The notes under the pieces: model-generated | Seen by the model: only the letters and a program-made list of their open reading frames with translations | Database searches by the model: none | What the model was told of the DNA's origin: nothing | In this document: piece after piece, positions 45,319-57,480 of the stretch | Numbering within the stretch: the first letter of the stretch is position 1 | Layout: the number at the start of each line of letters is the position of its first letter | DNA from: Cymodocea nodosa | Lineage: Eukaryota; Streptophyta; Magnoliopsida; Alismatales; Cymodoceaceae | Assembly: GCA_036874045.1 (NCBI GenBank) | Contig: CM072337.1 | Span: 8,122,001 to 8,186,000 of the forward strand | Length of the DNA: 64,000 nucleotides | Reading direction: 5' to 3' | Program-made: the position numbers and the translations under genes

Positions 45319-47041
45319 TGTAGGATCGTATGGCTACACAAGAGGGGGGTAAATTGTGTATTTTAAATATTTTCTGAAATATAATTGAAACTTTAAAACT
45401 CAAAAACAAGTCGAGATATTGTTTTCATAAAATCATTTTATTCAAGGTTTCAATTACAATATACAATTCAATTCTCCTCAGAAATTGTAGATGCAATTAT
45501 ATTTCAATACCATGTTTCATCTATACAATTTCATAACTACAAACAGAGAAAACTAATTTACGTAATTTAAAACATTTCTCCCTGTTTGAGATCTTTCTTC
45601 TTCTTCTTCTTCTTTCATCTCCAGTAATTCTTTAGTGACGAATATCTTGTCTTTTTATGCATCACCGAATTTGCTTTCTTCTGATACTTCAAATCTTCAA
45701 TGACGAAAATTTTACCTTTTTATGCTTCACTGAATTTTCTTCCACTTGAGAGATTTTGCCCGAAGAGGTGTTTTTGATCCCTGAAAAAGATTTTTCTTTT
45801 GGTGTGTAGGGATGGTTTGATCCTTGAAAAGATTTTTCTTTTTGTGTGCAAGGATGGTTTGATCAACGAGAACTCTATGCCTTTTATACTGTATCTTCAT
45901 TTCATGCATATCCTCCACGTTTAATCACTACCAGTTTTCCACTTCTCCACGTCTTTTCTTTTTCCTTCATCGAAACACACGTTCCAACCCATGTTTATAT
46001 TTCGAATTTCCTTTAATCATCAGTCTTGGATCTCTGAAAAATTTCCTACAAAATAAACTTTCTCGTCCAAAAATTTTTCATCAATGTAATAAGAAGTCGT
46101 TACTTTAATGTTAACTAAACGAGTAACACAAGTATATATATATATAACTTAACGTTTCCAACTTAACGAGTTTCTCATGTGCCATTTCACGTGACAAGTA
46201 CTGTAGCTAACTCAACAAACCAACTTAATCTTTCTTTCGAAAGGTTAAACGATAACTCACCGAAAATAGTTTAAGTTTTGGATAGTTACGGATGTAAGTC
46301 ACCGAAAAACTCTTTATATTATAAAACTAGTGAGACACGTGTCAAGACCTAAAAACATGACTTAAGTTACCTTTCAGATAGTTACGACTAAAAGTCTCCG
46401 AAAAACATTAACTCACCGATTCAGTAATAAACAAATGTTTTTATAATAATAATTTTACCATGTGCAAAAATAACAACTTAAGTTTATAACGCTAACCTAA
46501 CGCGTTGCCTTAGTGTTCAATATAGCAACTCAACGTGTTTAGTTATGTTAACTTAACGAGTTAAACATGTGCACCTCACGTGATACAATACAACATTCGT
46601 AACTTATAATTTCACCACGTGTATAACACTAACTTAACGAGTTCGTCTCTTCTTTTACTCACTAACTTAACGAGTTATCACGTGACCTATTTTAACCTTT
46701 AAGCCTCTAACTTAACGAGTTCTCTTGTGACCTCTATACAAACAAAACTCTAACTTAACGAGTTGTCTAAATGTGCACTATTCATGATACAGAAGATATA
46801 ACTTTAAAACATATCATGTTTTTCAATAAAACCACACATTAACTTAACGTTTAGCTAAATGAGAAATTAATGCAACGAAACGACTAGTTATTAACTTCAG
46901 ATCCAATATAGACAAGCATTTATATCAGTAAGCTTTTTCTGTATTAATTGATGATTTTAATTTCTTTTGACAAGCAATAGTAATTGAGTAAATATGATTA
47001 TTTTCATTCAGCACACATCATCAAAACAAAAATACTCAACA
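45319..47041 (-). mobile_element. Solo copia LTR in gypsy H with intact target duplication
   Basis: It starts TGTAGGATCG, ends ACTCAACA and is flanked by the direct repeat TTTAC (45314-45318 and 47042-47046). It belongs to the same family as the LTRs of copia D, on the opposite strand. A TATAAAAGG box is at 45880-45888 (minus). It carries the CGTTAAGTTA array. The intact duplication suggests a simple insertion followed by LTR-LTR recombination. Confidence 0.92.
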
Positions 47042-47046
47042 TTTAC

Positions 47047-47791
47047 TCTTATCCACCTTCATATTATTTTCATTTTGAGTTCTTGATGGTATATCAGTTC
47101 CAGATCTTAATGTTACACATACATCTTCCAAATTTTTGTTACTCTCATGATGTTTTTGTATATCATTTTCGTGATTATGATCTTCAATTGTTTTTATTTT
47201 TAAAGTACATTCTTTAAATTCTCTTGCATTAGTATTTTCTTTTGGCTGTGTATTTTACAAATTATGTAGATCTATAACATTATAATTTCCATTGTCCTGT
47301 TGCATAACTTGTATTTTCATTATATATTCGTCCAATGCTTTTAGTTTTCTTTCCAGATCATCTAATTTCATTGCATTCAATTTTTGATCAATTTTCATTA
47401 TGGTCTTTTTAGTTTCGTAAATTATATCCATTTTAGGTTCTGAATATGCTTCCTTATAGTTTAATTGGTTGACTTCTTGTTGTTGACACATAAAGTATTC
47501 TAGTTTGTCCAGGTTTTGCTCTATACTACGCTCCAGTCTGTCATACCTATCCCAAACTTCCATGTCTCTCAACATATTACACATTCTATACTAACTATCA
47601 GTTGGGTAAACTATAGGATTCTCATACTCAACTCTATTATATTGAGGATAATTCATTTGTTGTTCATGGGATCTAGCCATCTACAAATGTCTCAGTTTCA
47701 AACAGTCAGAAATGTCGTGACCTTCAGAATTGCAAAATTCACATATGCTAACTACAGGTTTTAGAAGTTTTTGAGCATAAGCATATGCCAT
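47047..47791 (-). pseudogene. Zinc knuckle and coiled coil preceding protease (gypsy H)
   Basis: The ATG at 47791 opens MAYAYAQKLLKP. The CCHC knuckle CEFCNSEGHDISDC and then DRYDRLERSIEQNLDKLE, a coiled-coil-like run, and the VTLRSG linker follow. Stops near 47683, 47594 and 47258 are TAG or TAA. It begins only about 75 bp after the last primer-site-like repeat, so no capsid domain fits in front of it. Confidence 0.75.
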
Positions 47792-47865
47792 ATTCTCAAT
47801 TACAGAAGAAAACACACAACACTTTGGCTATTAAAACAAAATAGCTCTAACAGTTGCTTATATGA

Positions 47866-47949
47866 ATTCCTCGACAACAATGCTAGAAAACTTGTTTTGA
47901 TCTCCAGCACGACATCAGAAAACTTGTTTGGTTACCCAGCAACGCACTA
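47866..47949 (-). promoter_or_regulatory. Three tandem degenerate primer-binding sites (tRNA-Asp type)
   Basis: On the minus strand TAGTGCGTTGCTGGGTAACC (47949-47930), TGATGTCGTGCTGGAGATCA (47917-47898) and TAGCATTGTTGTCGAGGAAT (47885-47866) each resemble TGGCGCCGTTGCCGGGGA, separated by AACAAGTTTTCT-type linkers. E has two such copies. Confidence 0.6.
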
Positions 47950-47963
47950 GAAAAACTTGGATT

Positions 47964-50109
47964 TGTTAACTTCTGTTTTTACTTAGTTAATTTATCTTTA
48001 TGCCTATTCCTTTTTAGAAGTAAACAAACAACCTTTCACACAAATTAGATATTAATTCCAATTTGTATTTTAACTACAAGTGCACAGTGTCTATTGTATT
48101 AGTGTGCAAGTACAAGTCGATCCCACAAGGAATTGCTTAAGAATTGTGAACTGTTCCATTTTTAACAATCAAATTTATATTCAATAAGCTCTTCGTTGAG
48201 TTACAGTTAACTCAACGGACTAAGTTCGTTGAATTATGGGTAACTCAAAGGACTAACCTAGTGGACTTAAGTTAACTCCACGAGCCTGCCTTTCCTATTT
48301 AATACTGCTATTTATAGAGGAATTCAGCCAACCATTGGGCGGTTCCACAGATTGTAAATAACATCAATTAAGCTCTTTAATGTTAGTAAACACTGGATTT
48401 ATCATTACGCAATACTAACATTTAGATAATTCAAACAATAACCATTAAAATCTTTAAGTCTTTTGAATGAACCAATTTCAGTAAACTATAAAACTAAAAC
48501 AAACATAAAACAATCACAACACTAACAAAGATAACATTAATTATGATACAAAACAAATAATACAACACTCAAATACAAAATATAAACACAGATAAGTTGT
48601 TTTTGGTATTTTTGTTTTGATATGAGCATGGAAATGGGCGAAAGGTGAAATGTAAAGTAATCTCAGTCGACAATAAATACTTCTGTCACTACATGCGATG
48701 CGATGACACCACTGAAAATTAAACCATTTACAATTCTATCTCCTATCCCTATAGAATCACAAGTCCAAAATTGCAAAATGATCTCCTCTTCAACATACAG
48801 GCATCAACCCAAAGCCAAGGCTAGAAGCTTTACGATCTCTTGAGATATGAGTCGGCGCTTAGTGAAAATGGCTTCCCTTCCTGTGACGTGATCACTCCTC
48901 ACAATGGTTGTTAGGCACTATGTTTGGCTTAGAATCAACCTAACATCAAGAAAGTATCCTCACAGACCTCCGATGGTTGGTGATTATGGTGGTGGTTGGT
49001 GTGGTACTTCAGAGAATTTCCAACGCTGCCTGCAGAAAGCTTGGTGATCCTCCTCTACACACCCTTACTTCTTTTTCTTCTTTTCTTTTATATTTCTTCA
49101 GTGGTAACTTCTTTTACTTGAATGATTGGTTGGATTTCCTTCATTCATATCAACGACGATGATTTCTTCTTCCTGCGTGATACGTGCGATCGTGGTTTTT
49201 CCTTCCAACTGTCCTATTTCTACAACCGCTATAGTGGCATATTAGAAAATAAATGGTTCGTGGAGTTACAGATAACTCAACGGACTTGCTTCATTGATTT
49301 AACTATAAAACACGTGCATAAATTTAACTATCCGATGCTCGGGTGCATTTTGGATACTTACAAACTTAACTATCCGATGCTCAGGTGTATTTCAGATACT
49401 TACAGACTTAACTATCCGATGCTCAGATGCATTTAGGATAGTTACAGATAACTCACCGATATATAACTTAAGTCAATCTTCCAGATCACGACACGTGTCA
49501 TCAGTAGTTTTATAATAAAAGAAACATTTCGGAGAGTTACTGGTCTAACTATCCGATGCCCAGATGCATTTCGGATAGTTACAGATAACTCACCGAAAAT
49601 CCACTTAAGTCATTCTCCTAGAACATGACATGTGTCATCAGTAGTTTTATAATAAAAGGAGATTTCGAAGAGTTACACATATAACTATCTGATGCCCAGC
49701 TACAATTTCGGATACATAGAGATAACTCACCGAAAGTCCACTTAAGTCATGCATTATGGTTTCGACACGTGTATTTCAGGAAATAATAAAATATTCTTTT
49801 AAAAAATAATTGTTCTGTAATTTAAACATAACTCTTTGGTACATTAAGCATAACTGTTCGGTACGTTAAACACAATTGTCCGAAATAACAGAAAATTCGG
49901 ATACTTAAGACTTTCACAGCCTACAATTTACCGATAGTTCAGAAATGTACTAAATTAACATTAATTCCCCAAAATTAAGCAGATTCTTTCATTAAAGCAT
50001 ATAACAGTGCAATTATAACATAATAGCTTAATTCTCATATGATAAACTAAATATTATGCAATTAGCCATCATTTAACCGTTAATATTATGCACTTTTTCA
50101 TTCTAAACA
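47964..50109 (-). repeat. 5' LTR of gypsy H
   Basis: On the minus strand it begins TGTTTAGAATGAAAAAG (50109) and ends GAAGTTAACA (47964), matching E (5278-7512). It holds CGGATAGTTA/TAACTATCCG arrays with CACGTG and ACTTAAGT (49270-49760), and CGTTGAGTTA pairs near the end (48190-48280). Confidence 0.8.
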
Positions 50110-51100
50110 GTATGTGATGGAAGAAGTGAGTTGCATGTCCTTTAGCCTCCAAAGCAACAAACTCGTGCTGTCTCAAGCCAAGAAGATGCTCCCTATTCAC
50201 CGTCCATTGTAAAACACGTCCTCCTTTATTTCTGAACATTCTAGCATGGCTTCTCTCCACTAATCCACCGTAAAACCACCCGTGAAGCTCCTTATGCCTA
50301 AGATTCTGCCCTGAAAAAGGATAAAGTATCTTCAATGGAGGAGGGAGATGCAAGAAATGCTCACCATTCTTGGGAAACTAGCTGGTCCACGTCCTTGGAA
50401 GAGAAGGGAGGTTGCTGGAAATGATGGAGAATTGTTGGAAACAACTGTCCACCTCCACCCTCGGTGTGGAATGGAAGAAACGGCTGCAGCCCTTGCGTGA
50501 ATGGAGTTGCCCGAAATGGAGAGATGCCTTGCATGGATGCTTGTGGTCCTTTTTATTAAGTGTAAGTTTTGATCCAATGGCTAGGATTAATCTAGCCATA
50601 TATGATTTAAAATCTCCATCCAATGGTGAAGATTAATTCATCTTTTAAGCTCCAATAGATGCCACCTATTAAAATGAAACTTGGAGAATACTTAGCACAT
50701 AACAAGAACATAAAATAGATGTAATAAAAATTGATATTAGATCTTGATTTTAACCATCAATAAAATGGGACTTATTATTTACATCATGCTAATGATTTTC
50801 ATTGATAATAATATTCAATTGAAAAGCATATATAACACTTACGTTATGCATGTGTGCAATTGAAATGTGTGATAAATGGTTTATTCCCAACAACTAAGTG
50901 TCTACATATGGGCTAGTAACTTGACATTAATTTTATTAAAGGTAAATTTGTGCATTAATTAAATTTTAATACATAAAAACATGCATAGCCTAAAAATATA
51001 GTTTTTATGTAATCTTATATAAATATCATGTGATATGCAATTGAAATCCATAAAATGCATGCTTTAACATATAATAAAATGTACAAATCTTAACTTTACT
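50110..51100 (-). other. Probable 3' LTR sequence of gypsy K, truncated
   Basis: It lies beyond the purine tract of K, so it should be LTR. It is less AT-rich at 50110-50600, with overlapping ORFs on both strands that I do not recognise. The LTR start cannot be fixed, because no second copy is present in the window. CGnnnAGTTA arrays are not evident here. Confidence 0.45.
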
Positions 51101-51870
51101 CACCCCCATACTTAGCCTTTGCTAGTCCCTTAGCAAAGAACTATATCTAAAAGAAGTAAATAGCCCTTAAAACACTTAGGACAGCAAACAAAAGCAAATA
51201 ACAAATTTACAAAAATTTAAACTAAGCCACTTTTGTAGGGATCACAACTACACTTAGCATGTGTAGCAAGCCTTTAAACCCCTAGGCCACCCTAGTGGTG
51301 GAGTTGTGTCTCTAGAGGGTTTTCAGCAGATATACCCACAAAATCCAAAACAAATCATAAAACAACACAATTAAAAGACAAACTCAACAAAAATATGCTC
51401 TTAGTTTCCTAAACATGGATAAAATTGCTCTTATGTAATCTTGACCTATTAGCTTCACCTTTATTCAATCACCCTCTCACCTTTCTAGATTGGATTCAAA
51501 TAATCATTCAATTTTCATCCTAAGAAAGTAAAGTACTATACAAATAAGTGTATGTGAAAATGGCCAAGACTAAGAAATAACCTACTCAACTCCCTCCAAG
51601 TTACCTAGTAATCCCAAAGGTCTATCCTTGAGTCCATTGTCCCTTTATTTTGACTCTCTGTCTTTTTTTTTTTTTTCTTTATATATATATATATTTAGAT
51701 TACCTCCTACTCTAGCATCTTTTTACGTGACCACAATCCCTTGCTTAGGGGAAAGTTAACTGGTTACTCAGTAGCTTTGGTAAGAACAAGTAATCAATCT
51801 CTCTTCTTCTTTTTTTTCATTTTTTTTTTTTAATTTTTATTTTTTACATAAGGTAGTCTTACCTAATCAA
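51101..51870 (-). other. 3' noncoding region and purine tract of gypsy K
   Basis: The complement of 51101-51135 reads GGGACTAGCAAAGGCTAAG then TATGGGGGTG (51101-51110), a form common just before the 3' LTR in Athila/Tat elements. Upstream are CCCCTAAGCAAGGGATTGTGG (51735-51755) and poly-A/T tracts (51660-51700, 51810-51845). No gene. Confidence 0.6.
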
Positions 51871-53279
51871 TTACACAGATGATGAAGAGTCAAGCCCTCT
51901 AGACTCATTCTGAATGACATGAACATTTGCTGAATGTGGATTGGGGATAGTATTACTTGGTAAGTCTCCCTGTGCTCTACCTTTAGATGAGGTAACAAAC
52001 CTCTCAAATTTGGCCTCTAAGTTCTTTATTGCTCTATCATGATTGGCCAACATGGGATTTGTCTGACCACTAACTTGAATTAGTGATTAAATGCCCTTCT
52101 CCATGTCAGTAAATCTTTTCTCCAATCCTAACATTCTATCACTTAACATTGCAAAATTAGCTCCACACTATTCAGCATGTGTGGTAGGTACCTCAGATTG
52201 TTGCCATGAAAAGTTTGGATGGTTCCTCCATCTAGAACTATAATGTGAAGTTGGTTGGAATTGTCTCTGCCCCAACCCAATGGTGTTAACTTCCTCAACT
52301 TGTTGGCCCTGCACCACTGGACACTCTTCAATAACATGCCCTAGAGTCCCGCATGCTATGCATTTAACTTCAACCATTTTTTCTTTTCCTCTTTTTTGAC
52401 TTATGATCAAATCCTCGACCTTCTTAACCATGGAGGACATTCTTGCCTCCATGCCTACCATAGGGTCAACAGCGTGCATACTTCTAGTTGTGGTTCTATC
52501 ATAAGAGCGATCTACTGAATTTTCTAATTCCATTGTACGCTCTACGAGGCTTGCTAAGGCATCCTAAGCACGATTTTCATCTAACTTCATAAAGCGTCTA
52601 GGGCATAAATTTTCTAACATCAACTTTGAATTGAAATCTAATCCTTCATACAAAACTTGGCATTGTTTTGACTTTGGCAAGCCATGGTTTGGACATCTTA
52701 CTAACAATTGGTGAAATCACTCGAAATATTTCCAAAAAGGTTCATTTGTTTGTTGGTAGATGTTTATAATTGCATTCTTGGCTTGGATAGTCTTGTATAA
52801 GAGGTGAAATTTCTTGATAAACAAGCCACAAAATTCAGTCCAAGTATGAATGGAATCTGCTGGTAGGTATGAAGCCATAACTTCGCATCATCGCGAAGAG
52901 CAAAAGGTATGAATCTTAACTTAATGGCATCTATTGGTACTTCAGGTATATTAACCATCTTACAAACATCATTGAAGTCATTTAAAAATGCATATGCATC
53001 TTCATTCTCCAATCCATGAAATTTAGGTAGTTGACTCACGTAATTCATATGCAATTCAAATTTTTGCCCATTGATTGGTGCAATGGAGAGACAAGAAGGC
53101 CGACTATGAACTTGAGGATAGTAGATATCCTTGAGAGAAGGTAATTGCTGGTTCCTTCCTTGATCTTCCATTCTTAAATGTTCTACTGGAATTCTAACTT
53201 CCTCGTATGCAGTGTAATGTCTAACTAATCTAGATGAGCTATCTCTCACCCACCTAGGAGGTTGCATGCACCTGCACAA
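51871..53279 (-). pseudogene. Gypsy K gag, located after integrase
   Basis: The Retrotrans_gag-like domain (FELHMNYVSQLPKFHGLENE, DAYAFLNDFNDVCKM, IPFALRDDAKLWL; 53120-52830) is followed after a frameshift near 52780 by a long helix, a CCHC knuckle CIACGTLGHVIEEC (about 52370-52330), SRWRNHPNFSW, a coiled coil (NHDRAIKNLEAKFERFV) and a proper stop at 51871 after GLDSSSSV. In ordinary Athila/Tat elements this C-terminus runs on into protease. Here it ends, and the 3' noncoding region follows. It starts about 190 bp after the INT stop with no LTR between. Confidence 0.8.
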
Positions 53280-53470
53280 CTATAAAAGAATTAATATGCA
53301 TGCAAAGAAAATAAATGCGACACTTACAGCGAAAATGATCTCTGAATCCCAACACCTGCATATATGATAGGTAAGTAAAATGACTGAAAATAAATACTTA
53401 CATAACATAAAAACATACAGAAATAAAAACTAACTAATAAATTCAACAATAATAAAGAAAAAACAACACA
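53280..53470 (-). promoter_or_regulatory. INT-gag leader of gypsy K with splice-like sites
   Basis: On the minus strand, ATATATGCAG/GTG (near 53354) looks like an acceptor, CGCT/GTAAGTG (near 53327) like a donor, and TTGTGCAG/GTG (near 53274) like an acceptor. This would allow gag to be expressed by splicing. The inner intron would be only about 54 nt, short for plants. No CGnnnAGTTA array is visible here. Confidence 0.25.
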
Positions 53471-54908
53471 CTAACTAATAGTTTCAATATAGACAACATC
53501 GAACAAAGCGATCTTCTCTCCAGGTCCAAGGGATCTCTGCTGTAAGAATGGTTTCAGATAGTGTCCATTGACCTTAGAGACTTCCCTAGTCTTAGGATTT
53601 TCAATTTCTACTACTCCATGAGGAAATATGTTCCTTACTACAAATGGTCCGATCCACCGTGATCTCAACTTCCCAGGAAATAGATGCAACTTAGAATTAT
53701 ACAATAATACTTCTTGCCCTACTCTAAAATCCTTGTGAGAAAGCTTACTATCGTGGAATATTTTGCTTTTTTCCTTCACTATTCTCAAATTTTCATATAC
53801 CTCTTGTCTTATTTCTTCCAACTCATTCAAATGAAATTTCCTTTTCTTACCAACAACTGTTAAATCTAGGTTAAGTCTTTGAATGGCCCATCTAGCTTTA
53901 TGCTCAAGCTCTACTAGTAAGTGACATGCTTTTCCAAAAACAGTTCTATAAGGAGACATATTTAAAACTGACTTATGCGTAGTCTGATAAGCCCATAATG
54001 CCTCATCTAACTTTTCTACCCAGTCTTTTCTAGTTTTCCTCACTATTTTCTCTAATATTTGTTTAATCTGTTTATTGGCATTCTCTACTTGTCCATTCGT
54101 TTGTGGGTGATAAGGGGTTGTCATTTTATGCATTACTCCATATCTTTTCATCAACGCTTCAAAATTTCTATTGTTGAAATGAGTTCCCCTGTCATTAATA
54201 ATTGCTCTAGGAATGCCAAATCTTGCATTTTGACAATTAAGACAGCTTTTCACATAGGAGTATGCATCTTTATGCAATGTGGGCCAGAAAAAACCACATT
54301 GAAGAACTTTAGCTGCAGTCTTGCTCGGACTAAGATGACCACTTGCTGGTTGGTCATGACAAAATGATAGCACGTTGTAAACTTCATCATCCGAAATGCA
54401 TCTCCACAGAATCAAATCAGGGTCGGATTTATATAAATAGGGATCATCCCAATAAAATTCTTTGACCCTAGCTAAAAATCTCTTAATGTCTTGCCTTGAC
54501 CAATTGCTAGGTAGTCGTTTTGTCACAAGATAATTCACAATTTCTGCAAACCAAGGTACTGGAGTGATCACCATTAACTGTTCATCTGGAATTGAATCGT
54601 TAATGGGTGACTCCCCTTGAGTTGTGACAATACGAGACAAGTGGTCGGCAACTACATTCTCACATCCTTTCTTGTCTTTTATTTCTAAATAAAGTTCTTG
54701 TAAAAGAAGAATCCACCTAACCAATCTAGCCTTAGCATCCTTTTTAGCTAATAAATATTTAATGGCAGAGTGATCTGTAAAAACAACAACCTTAGAACCT
54801 AACAAATAAGGTCTAAACTTCTCAAGAGCAAAGACTATAGCAAGAAATTCTTTCTTGGTTACTGTATAGTTCAATTGGGCTGCATTAAGAGTTTTAGTTG
54901 CATAGTAA
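53471..54908 (-). pseudogene. RNase H end and integrase of gypsy K (core deleted)
   Basis: It starts with the RNase H remainder ([29 protein letters not shown]) and the INT zinc finger ([16 protein letters not shown]). It then jumps directly to [17 protein letters not shown]. The roughly 75 residues that should hold the first catalytic Asp (WGIDFMG in E, F and H) are missing, an in-frame deletion near 54235. The second Asp and the Glu ([11 protein letters not shown]) remain. The C-terminus is complete, ending at 53471. It cannot be active. Confidence 0.85.
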
Positions 54909-55960
54909 ATTACCCTTGGTGATTTGTCAATCCTTTGCCCAACATAGCACCAATCGCGTAATCCAACGAATCACACATCAACTCAAATGAAAGAGACCAA
55001 TCAGGTGGATGTACAATAGGTGCAGATGTGAGGGCTCCCTTAAGCTCATCAAAGGCTTCTAGACATTCTTTAGAGAATTCAAATTTATTATCCTTTGATA
55101 ATAAACTAGTCAAAGGACGAGCAATCTTACTAAAATCTTTAATAAACTGTCTATAAAACCCAACATGACCCAAAAATGCTCTTATATCTTTAGTTGATTT
55201 AGGAGGTGGTAGGTTGGCTATTAAATCTACTTTGGCTTTATCTGCCTCCAACCCTTTCTTAGATACAACATGGCTCAACACAATACCTTGTTGCACCATG
55301 AATTGACATTTCTCCTAAGTTAATACTAAATTCTTATCTATGCATCTTTTTAAAACTAACTCTAGATTCTTAAGACAAACATCAAAGGAAGGTCCTACTA
55401 TAGAGAAATCATCCATGAAAATTTCTAGAAATCTATCAATCATGTTTGAAAAGATTCCAGTCATACACCTTTGGAATGTTGCAGGAGCATTACATAAACC
55501 AAAGGGCATGCATCGGAACGCAAAAGTACCAAAAGGGCATGTAAATGTGGTTTTCTCTTGATCATAGAGTGCAACAGGAATTTGGTTATATCCAGAATAA
55601 CCATCCAAGAAACAATAATATTTTTGCCCTACTAATTTTTCTAACATTTGGTCCATAAAAGGAAAGGGAAAACGATCATTCCTAGTGGCGGCATTAAGTT
55701 TTCTATAATCAATGCATAGACGCCATCCAGTATGCACTCTAGTGGGTACTAGCTCATGATTGTTGTTTTACACAATAGTAATACCAGATTTCTTTGGGAC
55801 AACTTGTACAAGGCTAACCCAAGGACTATTAGAAATAGGATAAATGATATCATAATCTAGCCACTTAATAATTTCCTTTCTAACCACATCTTTTATATTA
55901 GGATTCAATATTCTCTGTGGGATCCTAGATGGAATAATATCACTATCTAAATGAATTCTA
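54909..55960 (-). pseudogene. Reverse transcriptase of gypsy K
   Basis: Motifs in order: [44 protein letters not shown], catalytic FMDD (near 55420), [17 protein letters not shown], and the start of RNase H ([16 protein letters not shown]). Stops occur at 55770 (TAA where Gln is expected) and 55313 (TAG where Trp is expected). A 1-bp deletion near 54940 shifts the frame. Confidence 0.85.
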
Positions 55961-57480
55961 TGCTAACATACATCAGGACTAATTCCCTTAATGTCGGCCA
56001 TGATCCAACCAATGGCTTCCTTATGTTTGCTAAGAACCGCTAATAACTTCTCCTCTTGCTCACTAGAAAGGTGGGAAGATAAAATGACTGGCAAAGTATT
56101 TTGCTCCCCTAGATAGGCATACTTAAGGTCTTGTGGCAAGGGTTTTAGTTCAAGAGAAGGTGGTTCTATAATAGATGGTTTCTTAATCTCTTCTAAATCT
56201 CTTTCTAAAGGCTCTATATAATTTAATTCAAAAATACTATCACTCTCACCAATGTTATCATCTAAGCCATAAATATGTGCTAGATCAACCTCATATGCTA
56301 TAGGTGGATAATCTTCATCATCTGTCAAATTAAAGTCATCTACCCCCTCACCCTCTTCTATGACATCTATGAAACTCACATTAAAACTCTTAGTAACTGT
56401 ATTCTCAAGTTCTGGGTGAGTTCTAAAAATGTTTAGTTCAAACTTATCATCACCATACGATATTTGCATAGACCCCTCTCTACATCCTATATATGCATCT
56501 ATAGTTGCAAGGAAAGGTCTACCTAAAATTAAAGGTACATTCTTTTTCCTAGTTGATGAAGGTTGGTTTTCTAACACAATTAAATCTATGGGGTAAACAA
56601 AATCCTTAACCTTAATGAGAATATCTTCAGCAACACCTAATGGAGTCCTAAATGAATGATCGGCTAGTTGAATGAGGACCTTAGTGGGTTGAATACCATT
56701 TAATCCTAGGTTCACATACACACTAGACGACATAACATTTACTCCAACTCCCAAGTCTATCAATGCCCTCTCAAAATAAGTATCTCCTATTGTACAAGAG
56801 ATAGTAGGAGTACTTGGATCACTATACTTCCTAGGCATAGGTTGGCAGAAATAAGTACTAACAACTTTAGCTAAGCAAACTTTTTTAGGAGTCTTCCTAG
56901 CTCGCTTTCTTGTACATAACTCCTTAAGAAACTTGGCATAGGTAGGTATTTGTTCTATTGCATCTAATAATGGAATATTAACTCTAACTTGTTCAAACAT
57001 TTCTCTTATTTTTTCATTTTGATTACCATCCTTTTGTGTAATTCTCAACCTATGGGGAAAAGGTGCAGGCTGGTCTTCTAAAGAATCACTAACCTCAACT
57101 TCTGTATTTTTACCCTTTTCTAACCCCATGGGTTGTTTAGTCTCAATTTCTCTATTTAATTGAGATGAGTTTACATTATCTAAAGGAACACCTAATGGTA
57201 CAAGAGAAGGAGTTTCCCGTTCAGGAGTGCTCACCTCTCTTCCAAACCTTAGTGTTACAAATGTTTCAACTGACTCATTCTCAACAAAGGATGTTGAACC
57301 TGAATCTATATTTTCATAACCATCTATGTCAATGGGAACACTAGAGGCTTTTACTAAGTTTAATAACTCCATGGAAGCATTAAGTTCATCAATTGCCTTA
57401 GCTAAATTGATTGAAGGCTCACCATAAGGGTTACTACCTATAGGCTTTTCCACCTTAGTTTCATAACTATAACCACTAGT
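55961..57480 (-). pseudogene. Aspartic protease region of gypsy K
   Basis: An open frame of about 500 residues: a linker with VTLRFGREV, IPLLDAIEQIPTYAKFLKEL, the protease site ALIDLGVGVNVMSS, LILGRPFLATID, then a long acidic spacer up to the RT entry (HKEAIGWIMADIKGI), ending at a TAG at 55961 where an amino acid is expected. The 5' side is cut by a copia LTR at 57481, so whether a zinc knuckle preceded it cannot be seen. Confidence 0.8.

Larger units (their letters stand above)
24431..50109 (-). mobile_element. Ty3/gypsy element H with ORF3, downstream gag and F-box gene
   Basis: Read from 50109 downwards: LTR, three primer-site-like repeats, zinc knuckle, PR, (RT and RNase H missing), INT, spacer, ORF3, spacer, gag, F-box gene, polypurine-like tract. 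Copia D (32731-44040) and a solo LTR (45319-47041) are inserted. The loss of RT lies exactly at the copia D insertion. All component frames are broken. Treating gag and F-box as part of the same element rests on shared orientation, uninterrupted spacing, shared motif arrays and copy F, but a composite of two elements is not excluded. Confidence 0.65.
50110..57480 (-). mobile_element. Ty3/gypsy element K with gag after integrase
   Basis: Read downwards from 57480: protease, RT, RNase H, INT (internally deleted), gag, 3' noncoding region with purine tract, then LTR-like sequence cut by the H LTR at 50109. Its 5' end is cut by a copia LTR at 57481. Protein divergence shows it is a different family from E, F and H. 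Confidence 0.8.

Noticed and set aside
50069..50636. Several ORFs on both strands next to the H LTR
   Set aside because: No recognisable domain, mutual overlap on both strands, and a position in probable K LTR sequence. Not supported as genes.
53274..53327. Definite intron before K gag
   Set aside because: GTAAGTG and TGCAG words are present, but the interval is about 54 nt, below the usual plant minimum, and no second copy is available for comparison.
51871..53471. Gag position explained by LTR-LTR recombination or a reintegrated circle
   Set aside because: That would leave at least one LTR between integrase and gag. The 190 bp here contain no LTR, purine tract or primer site. A nested insertion cannot be fully excluded.
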